Both the position numbers and the translations under genes were made by a program. Below, one piece after another: positions 57,600 through 64,000 of a DNA stretch of 64,000 nt. The stretch's first letter is position 1; the number at the start of each line of letters is the position of its first letter. Location of the stretch: assembly GCA_012932865.1 (NCBI GenBank), contig SAXG01000082.1:107209-171208 (forward strand). Reading direction: 5' to 3'. Below the pieces are notes generated by a model that ran no database searches, was not told the origin of the DNA, and saw only the letters and a program-made list of their open reading frames with translations. The stretch comes from Amylostereum areolatum (lineage: Eukaryota > Basidiomycota > Agaricomycetes > Russulales > Stereaceae).

Positions 57600-58303
57600 C
57601 TACTACCCTGCAGACCAGACATACAGTGACAAGGTCGATGATATCCTGGGACACCAGATTTTAGAGCACTTCCAGACAGTTTGCCGCCCACTTGCAATGG
57701 AATGCAGTCACCGTCGAGCACCACAGTCAACCAACGGGCACGTAGCGACATGACCAGCGCCTCATATGAGGCCAGGAGGCCCATCGTCAGTGTGAGGATC
57801 TCGTCTTCCTCCTGGTACCTGCACTCCAATCTCCCGCAAATCCTGAGCCAGATCCCACACCCTGGTGACCCAGCTCTGCATCGACTCCGAATCCTTCTTG
57901 ACGCTTGTGAGCAGACGCCGACGAAGCGTGAGTCGAGTTGCGAGGCCACGGGCTTGGTGTACAGCCATGAGCTTTTGCCAGATGACCATTGGGTCGTGTT
58001 CTTTCCGGAAGTGAGCGAGTTCGGACCTCTCGACGCGAGCATTCATCCTTGCGCGTGCTTCTGCCATTGTTGCCGAGTCCCTTCCAACCAGCAGAACTTC
58101 TGTTTCCTCCGCAATCTCCTCCTCCGTCTTCCATCACCGCCGACTTCTTCCCATCCGCTGCCGCAACAATCTTCTTCAGGCTCACCTCCACGTGCACCAC
58201 CTTCCACAGCTTCCATCCGGATCGACCATTCCAGCCATTTGGCAGCGCGCTCCGAGTCTCCAAGGGGAAGGAAAACAGAACAGAAGTCAGATAGGGTCGA
58301 CAT
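57600..58303 (-). pseudogene. Ty1/copia-type Gag remnant
   Basis: ATG 58303 starts MSTLSDFCSVFLPLGDSE and WLEWSIRMEAV, the usual start of copia Gag proteins in agaricomycetes. The middle changes frame (about 58240-58060). The conserved helical part follows (HFRKEHDPMVIWQKLMAVHQ, LTSVKKDSESMQSWVTRVWD), with TLTMGLLASYEALVMSL in a third frame. No zinc knuckle, protease or LTR is found, so it is a broken fragment. It starts just outside the right end of TE-A. Confidence 0.65.
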
Positions 58304-58917
58304 GCGGGAATGAGGAATGGGTGGGAACGGCACGGGTCTTTGTACGGGTCTGTTGGGTCGTCTTCGGATGGCTTTGTGGGTCTGCGCAGGAGACATCGTC
58401 GGGCCAATAGAGTGTACGTCGAGCTGAACCAACTACTGCGCGTTTGTGTCGGTTTTAACTTGACGGGAGCGAGAGGACAAGAGACAAGTGCAGGGGGTAG
58501 ATTGTCTGCGGTACAAACACGCAAGGGAGGAAAGACTGTGTAGCGTACGATTATCGTACCGAGACGAATAAAGTTCAAGTACCGATGTGGAAAGTGCCGT
58601 AATGGCGAAGAGCTTGACTAGTACGAAGCGTAAAGTAATATACTCGACAAGGACTCCTGGCAACGGTGGAAGGGATCCATCTATCGTACTTACCTGCCTG
58701 TGTATCTACTATCTGCATGTTCGCCTTCTGCGTGCACGAAGCTAAAGTAATTACCACACCTAATGCAGTGCTGATCGTGACGTAGGCAGAAAAGTCATGT
58801 GATGTTAGCAATCATGGCCTTGGATTACGGGCTACAGAAACCAGCTTGTACCGAACAAGGTAATCCAAACACAAAAAGTGCCACAGTTAAGGGATCAAGA
58901 CATAACCACCATCCAAA
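58304..58917. other. Gap without a supported gene
   Basis: Leader side of the copia Gag remnant, then AT-richer sequence. No matching LTR was recognised. Confidence 0.4.
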
Positions 58918-59856
58918 TCATCCATTCAGAGATGCACCACCTTCTACAATATCCAAGATCTCATGCCTAATCTTGTTCAGAGTCGACATGGCATCATCAA
59001 TCTCCTGAACCATCCTCATCAACTGTCCCGATGGCATCGAGACCATTGAAGAGTTATTAGAGATAATGCCTTCCTTAGCGATACGACGGCATTTTGGAGG
59101 TATACCTTCGTTCACAGCAGTGGGGTTTTTCTTCTTCTTCTGCATCACAGTGAAACTGCATCTGATGTCCTCGCTGACACACCGTTCACAACATTTAAAT
59201 CGCTGCTGAACCGCCCGCCTGCATGGTGTTGCTCCTGCATCATGACAAGCATTGCATGGAGGGTCAAACACATCAGGATGTTTCTAGAGGAGTAATGTTC
59301 ATTTCAGTTGGCCACAAAAAAGTAGAGAAAAGTGCACCGATTTAAAGTAGGAAACCTTTTCTTCATCCAAGTTCAATGTAGTAACAGGTGTAGCACTCTG
59401 TGAATCTGTCCAGATGCCTATTAGAGAACAAAATATGCATTATTGGGTGGCCTCCACAGAGGGTACAGCCTTGGAAGGTAGGCACGAGGATTTCTTTGTG
59501 TGCTTGTCTGCATCTAAGGTGGAATCATTGGTTACTTCCATTGCTAGATGTGGCCAGATGCACATACTTTTCATAAGCCACTGCATGTTATCATAATTGA
59601 CAAAGGCGGCATCCATATTCTTAAGCACCAACAGCCAATCACTACGCTTTTGCAATTCTGCATCTGCACGGACAGGCTCAAGGAGCTTCTACAGGGCTTT
59701 ATAAGCTAGGTGTAAAAAAAGCGCAAACAATTTATATACCTTCAAAGGCTGAGCCTGCTGGAACCATGCATCCCACTCCTTGGACTGATTCATGTTAAGT
59801 GCTTCAGGCTGAGCTTGTATGAGCTTGTTGCAGTGGTCAAGAGTGCTTTGGGACAT
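58918..59856 (-). CDS. Unknown protein with two cysteine half-clusters
   Basis: ATG 59856 (MSQSTLDHCNKLIQAQPEAL). The first exon is 59740-59856, then a 51-nt intron. The second exon reads RSDWLLVLKNMDAAFVNYDN and MCIWPHLAMEV. After further introns (about 59280-59354 is clear) the last exon has CNACHDAGATPC and CCERCVSEDIRC, a C-x2-C-x7-C / C-x2-C-x6-C pair resembling a Zn2Cys6 cluster. A basic Lys run and a helical end (MVQEIDDAMSTLNKIRHEIL) follow. Such proteins occur beside transposons in agaricomycetes; DNA binding is likely but not shown. The middle exon borders (59430-59480) are uncertain. Confidence 0.6.
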
Positions 59857-60079
59857 GGTGATGGTAGGAGAGAAGAAGCAAATCCATCCGGTGATGTGCT
59901 GTCACTGCACAGCAAACCAAACATGGCCAAACACATCAAAATCTACTCTGGTGCGGAGTGAATTTTGACTGCTTGAGAAAGACCTGACCCAGGGAAAACA
60001 TGGCCGAAGTGATCATGATATGTGACACATACATGAACAACAACTGCCATGTAGAAAATGAGGAGCAACACGTCATGGG

Positions 60080-61150
60080 ACAGCAGGAACAAGCGAGGCG
60101 GCAGCGGCAGCGAGCGAGACAACCGCTGATGCGCCCGTTACCGCGCATCGGCACTCGTCGCGTCTCCACAACGCAAGGAACAACCCATCAGATTGTTCCC
60201 CCGTGCACACGCCGGCAGGCAGTGGCGGGTGCATCGTGGGGCGGCGGCGGCGGCGGGGACGGCAGCAGCGGGGACGGCAGCGGCGGGGATGGCGACGGCG
60301 AGCGAGACAACCACCGTCGCACCATAATGGGCACGTCAGCGGCCGCGTCTCCACGACGCTAGAAACGACCAATCAGGTCGTTCCCCCCTGCGCGCACGCC
60401 GGCAGGCGGTGGCGGGTGCGTTGGGCGACCGCGGGGACAAGCGGGATGGCGGCGGCGGCGAGCTAGACGAGCGCCGACGCGCCGTAACGGGCGCGTCAGC
60501 GGTCGTCGCCCTCGCACGACGCGAGGGACGACAATTGGTCGTCCCTCCCGCGCACACGCCGGCAGGCGGTGGCGAGCGCGTCGCGGGACGGCGGCGGCGA
60601 GGTGGACGGCCACCGACGCGCCCGTAACAGGCGCGTCGGTGGTCGTCGCGTCTCCACGGCGCGAAGGACGACCAATCTGGTCGTCCCTCGCGTCGTGGGA
60701 CAGCAACGGCGAGGTGGACGGCCACCGACGCGCCCGTAACGGGCGCGTCAGCGGTCGTCGCGTCTCCACGACGCGGGGGACGACCAATCTGGTCGTCCCC
60801 CTCGCGCACACGCCAGCAGGCGGTGGCGGGTGCGTCGCGGGACGGCGGCGGCGAGGTGGACGACCGCCGACGCGCCGTAACGGGCGCGTCAGCGGTCGTC
60901 GCCGTCGCACGACGCGAGGGACGACCAATCTGGTCGTCCCTCCTGCGCACACGCCGGCAGGCGGTGGCGGGCGCGTCGCGGGACAGCGGCGGCGAGGTGG
61001 ACGGCCACCGACGCGCCCGTAACAGGCGCGTCAGCGGTCGTCGCGTCTCCACGACGCGAGGGACAACCAATCTGGGCGTCCCTCCCGCGCACACGCCGGC
61101 AGGCGGTGGCGGGTGCGTCGTGGGACGAAGAGCAAAGGTGCCAGCAAACG
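60080..61150. repeat. GC-rich tandem array, about 142-bp units with two perfect hairpins each
   Basis: The motif GCCGGCAGGCGGTGGCGGG recurs at 60211, 60398, 60558, 60812, 60953 and 61095; the last units are 141 and 142 bases, earlier ones are longer or composite. Most units contain two inverted repeats with 10-base arms and 3-base loops: GACGCGCCCG-TAA-CGGGCGCGTC and GGGACGACCA-ATC-TGGTCGTCCC. ORFs of up to 360 codons on both strands follow from the repeat and are not called. Confidence 0.8.
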
Positions 61151-61274
61151 GCCGCGTGGAGTTGAACCTGGTCACGTGACCCGGCAAACTCCGACGTTCG
61201 CCGAGGACGCGCGGCCACGTCACACACTCGTTCGTCGTCTTGCTCGACACCTTCTCCACTGTCCGGCACCTCTC

Positions 61275-63030
61275 ATGGCACGCACGAAGCAAACAGCCGG
61301 TAAGAGCACTGGTGGGACTGTTAAAAGGCTCCGACTGGAAGAGTTGGGGTCTCGCAACAATGCCACTGAAAGGGACACTGCGGAGTTGGACCCAGAGGTT
61401 TGTTTCCAAGTTTAACATCCCTTCATTTTCAACTCACCATCAGGAACTACAGGAGGACATGAGCACAGATGATGAGCATGACCCTGTAAGTGATAATACT
61501 AAGTTTGACCATGTAGTGTGCTAAATATTGTAGGGCTGCAACTTGTGTAACAACGGCGGTGATATGGTCGGCTGTTCACGCTGCAATGCGTCTACCTGCA
61601 TGGAGTGTCTGAAGGGTGCCCAGTCTATCCAAAACATGCTGGAAAGCCTGGTATTCATCTGCACTTCTTGCAACATCAAGGATAAAGATCTAAATAATGC
61701 ACCATATTCGGTTTGTTTTACTGACAATCAACCTGGTGCGATCTGATGTTTTATTTCTGCCAGGGATTTTTCCGTAGCAGCGAGAGGACGGGCTCTCTCA
61801 TTCCTATGTTTCCCAATGGATTGGAGATCCAGGGTGACATGCAGCATGCGACCTTTCATCGTGTTGCGAACCCACGTCTTGGTATGGTTCATCTTGCCCT
61901 CACCACACAAGCCAATGCCTGCACTGGTGCAAAATCAGCAATGGAACTTATACATGATCAATACTTTGATCTGTCGAAACTGGTGCAGCGTACTATCCTT
62001 TTCGACATTGATGGACCAGAGACATTTGATGTGCATGCTGCCACTGTGCAAGCCACCGTGGAAGATATGCGCAAGTATGTTCTTGTTTTGTTCTGTACTG
62101 TGCAACTTGTTCCTAATTCCTATCATAGGGCCAAGATAAAAAAGCTCTGCATTTTCATCACCACGCACTTGCAAAGCAAGGATAGCGACAATCCTGAGGA
62201 AAACAACGAGGGGTGTTTATTCTGGAGAAGCGATGCTTGTGCATCTATCGACGAGGTATGTTTTTGGCTTCTTTATCTACATTGTGACTCACATATTTGT
62301 TCATGTAGTTCAAGTCATACGTGATCACCGATGCCTTGGTTGAGTTCATGGGACTCTGCGATACCACGGTCGTTGTTGTGAGTTGTGGTGGAACATTCAC
62401 CAACCCTCGACGGGTGGTGGAATGGAAAGAGTTCATTCAAAGGTACGTGAAATCATATCTTATATTGTGTGTACTTGGACTCATCAGACGATTAGCTCGA
62501 AAGTGAACAACCTCTTCGGTTTCACTGCAAAGGCCTTGGTCCCATTCGACACGACAATATTCATCACGGCACTCGTCCAGCGCCTGTATATCAATGACCG
62601 TCACCCAGAAAACATGATAGGCGAAATCCTCAACAACAGCCTGCAGCTGGGACGCCATTCTGGTGTTGTTATGTTCCTCAGGAGGCCCGTCAAAGCTAAG
62701 GTCGGCGACAAGCGTGGCGCTTCTTCTTCCCTTGCATACTCCGTCAAGATGTGTACTTACATATGGTCTTCGCCACGTGTCCGTCCTTGGGGAGCCATGG
62801 TTCCAGCCCAGTGTCCTGGATGCAGGCGTGTCTGGTGTGCACAGGTGCAGGGATCATCAGACAAACAGCCGAAGAAAAATGGTGACAATTCTGAGCTTAC
62901 AGGCAATGAGGAGTTCATCGTCATTTGCAGAAGCTGCAAGTTTGAGTACAAACGGGTCAGTGCTCCTAAAAGTTGTCAAAGTGCTGGTGGAAAAGATGCG
63001 AAGGGTACTTGGCTGGTTGTGGATGGTTGA
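61275..63030 (+). CDS. 482-aa protein with histone H3-like N-terminus and PHD-like finger
   Basis: ATG 61275. Exons 61275-61397, 61444-61485, 61534-61710, 61764-62074, 62129-62255, 62309-62442 and 62496-63030 sum to 1449 nt (483 codons). The product starts M-ARTKQTAGKSTGG; histone H3 starts M-ARTKQTARKSTGG, so 12 of 13 residues agree, with R8 replaced by G. After a basic and acidic linker, a PHD-like zinc finger begins near residue 56 (CNLCNNGGDMVGCSRC, TCMECL, FICTSC). A mixed alpha/beta region follows (VVVVSCGGTF). Near the C-terminus is a C-x2-C / C-x2-C ribbon (CPGCRRVWC, CRSCKFEYKR). It is not a histone: there is no histone fold. Role unknown; it may imitate an H3 tail for a reader or modifier. 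Confidence 0.8.
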
Positions 63031-63082
63031 TTCAAGTTTGTTCTACATAAGTATTTAGATGTGTTTGTTCAATTTTGATGGG

Positions 63083-63900
63083 TCATTGGCCTACAGAAAG
63101 CATATGTTTTGCTATACAAGTTGGAAAAGTTAGTATACATGGATGTGAAGAAAGTTTCTCGAGGAGAGGCTGGACGAGAAAGTTTCTCGCAGTGGTCGGC
63201 ATCAAAAGTCTCGCAAGTTCAGACGATTCCGAGAAGTCTCGCAGAAAGATGACACAAAAAGTCTCGCGCACGACATGTTGGCGAAAAGTTTCGCGCACAT
63301 GTATTTTTTCGTCATTTGGCCTGCCATACCCGACAGGGCATTGAACCTGGGCACACCCGAATTGCTTGGTCGACTTCCATACAAGCTGCGTGAAGTCCGA
63401 GGGCAGAGGGTCAGAGGGATCGTACCCTGACGTGGCCGAATCAGTGTCGAGTATACACGCCGGTGCCGTCCAATCCAAAATCCACACAAACGGGTGCCCA
63501 CATACCGGTGTGGTTCGCCCACCGTGCCTCGACGACGGTTTCGATAGGGATGTTTGTACTTGAGGCCGTGATGATCTCTGTCGCCGTTTCAAGTCATCGT
63601 TAGCACTCCCTCCTCCTGCAGAGATTTTGCAACACACAAACCTCCAAATGGACCCGAAGGCGAGTGTCGGCACGTACACTGGGTTGCCCACTGGTGCGCC
63701 GCGCCACGCAGCTCGTCGCCCCATCCCAATGGAGCCGCGCCGAACCGAGCCCGGATGGAGTTGTGGGCGCGCGTGAACTGATCCTTCTGTTGCTGTACAT
63801 CGGGCACGTCGTCGCGGATTACCAGCGGGGTGGCTGCTGCAGAGTGCATGATGAAGGCGGCGAGGGCAAGCTGCTTGAACATGTGTGAAATGACGGTCAT
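63083..63900 (-). CDS. Secreted CAP-domain (PR-1-like) protein, abnormal C-terminus
   Basis: Start ATG 63900 or, better, 63882 (MFKQLALAAFIMHSAAATP), a clear signal peptide. The CAP domain follows: FTRAHNSIRARFGAAPLGWG with the first His, AAHQWATQCTCRHSPSGPFG, then YDPSDPLPSDFTQLVWKSTK and QFGCAQVQC. Two introns seem to remove about 63552-63640 and 63430-63505. CAP proteins of fungi are secreted and some bind sterols. After CPVGYGRPND the usual ending (a Y-x-V-C motif and Gly/Asn tail) is missing. The frame instead runs through the AAAGTCTCGC-type repeat to a stop at 63083. The C-terminus is therefore probably displaced by a repeat insertion or the true last exon is not recognised. Confidence 0.7.
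63145..63300. repeat. Short repeat, six copies of AAAGT(T)TCTCGC-like motif
   Basis: Copies at about 63151, 63179, 63205, 63233, 63258 and 63283, spaced 25-30 bases. They lie where the C-terminal codons of the CAP gene would be expected. Confidence 0.6.
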
Positions 63901-64000
63901 GGTGAGATGAATTATAATCGGGGCCACAAAGGTCCGGCCCAAGTGTGAAGAAAGTTGAGGAGAGGATGCAGTAATGAGCCCTCCGTCGACAGGCTCACAG

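Noticed and set aside
61275..61400. A histone H3 gene
   Set aside because: Only the first 13 residues resemble H3; the histone fold is absent and a zinc finger follows.
60336..61418. 360-codon minus ORF
   Set aside because: It runs through the GC-rich tandem array; other frames are equally open and it overlaps the start of the H3-tail gene.

Overview
The window looks like accessory, transposon-rich DNA of a mushroom-forming basidiomycete (Agaricomycetes). The evidence is GC-rich coding sequence cut by many 45-65 nt GT-AG introns, together with families typical of that group: a Plavaka transposase, a CxC2/KDZ transposase next to a TET/JBP dioxygenase, chromodomain Ty3/gypsy elements, a copia Gag remnant, a BTB/POZ protein and a secreted CAP protein. 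No rRNA, tRNA or CRISPR was recognised. Many genes are unnamed, but several gene models sum to an exact multiple of three once introns are removed, which supports them.

Layout. 0-6 kb: the end of an unknown gene, an LRR-like remnant and a broken Plavaka transposase on the minus strand. 6-10 kb: an acidic protein gene running into a 44-bp minisatellite full of GCGGCCGC. 10-31 kb: an unknown minus-strand gene, then one plus-strand host gene (12.1-30.6 kb) invaded by two near-identical 7.5-kb Ty3/gypsy elements in inverted orientation (14043-21567 and 21789-29306). The 221 bp between them is coding sequence of the same host gene, now inverted. Target-site repeats and a Zn2Cys6 motif both become continuous when it is flipped back. 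31-35 kb: an 869-aa nine-exon gene. 36-48 kb: three paralogues of an unknown family (36.8, 45.1 and 47.0 kb), with a KDZ transposase and TET/JBP dioxygenase pair lying between the first and the other two. 49-53 kb: a divergent pair of unknown genes, a diverged minisatellite and a BTB gene. 53.8-57.6 kb: nested DNA transposons, an outer one carrying a truncated RecQ-like helicase with its left terminal repeat split by an inner element with CTTGG-rich ends. 57.6-64 kb: a copia Gag remnant, a cysteine-cluster protein, a hairpin-rich tandem array, a gene whose product begins with a near-copy of the histone H3 tail followed by a PHD-like finger, and a CAP protein with a displaced C-terminus.

The strongest points for follow-up are the H3-tail mimic, the double retrotransposon insertion with inverted spacer, the KDZ/TET-JBP pair and the nested TIR elements. 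A GC-rich CCGCGG minisatellite with a 14-15 bp period recurs at five or more sites. Single-base indels break several otherwise conserved reading frames; many lie in homopolymers, so some may be assembly errors. Coordinates of exons are my own reading of splice sites and have not been tested against RNA.
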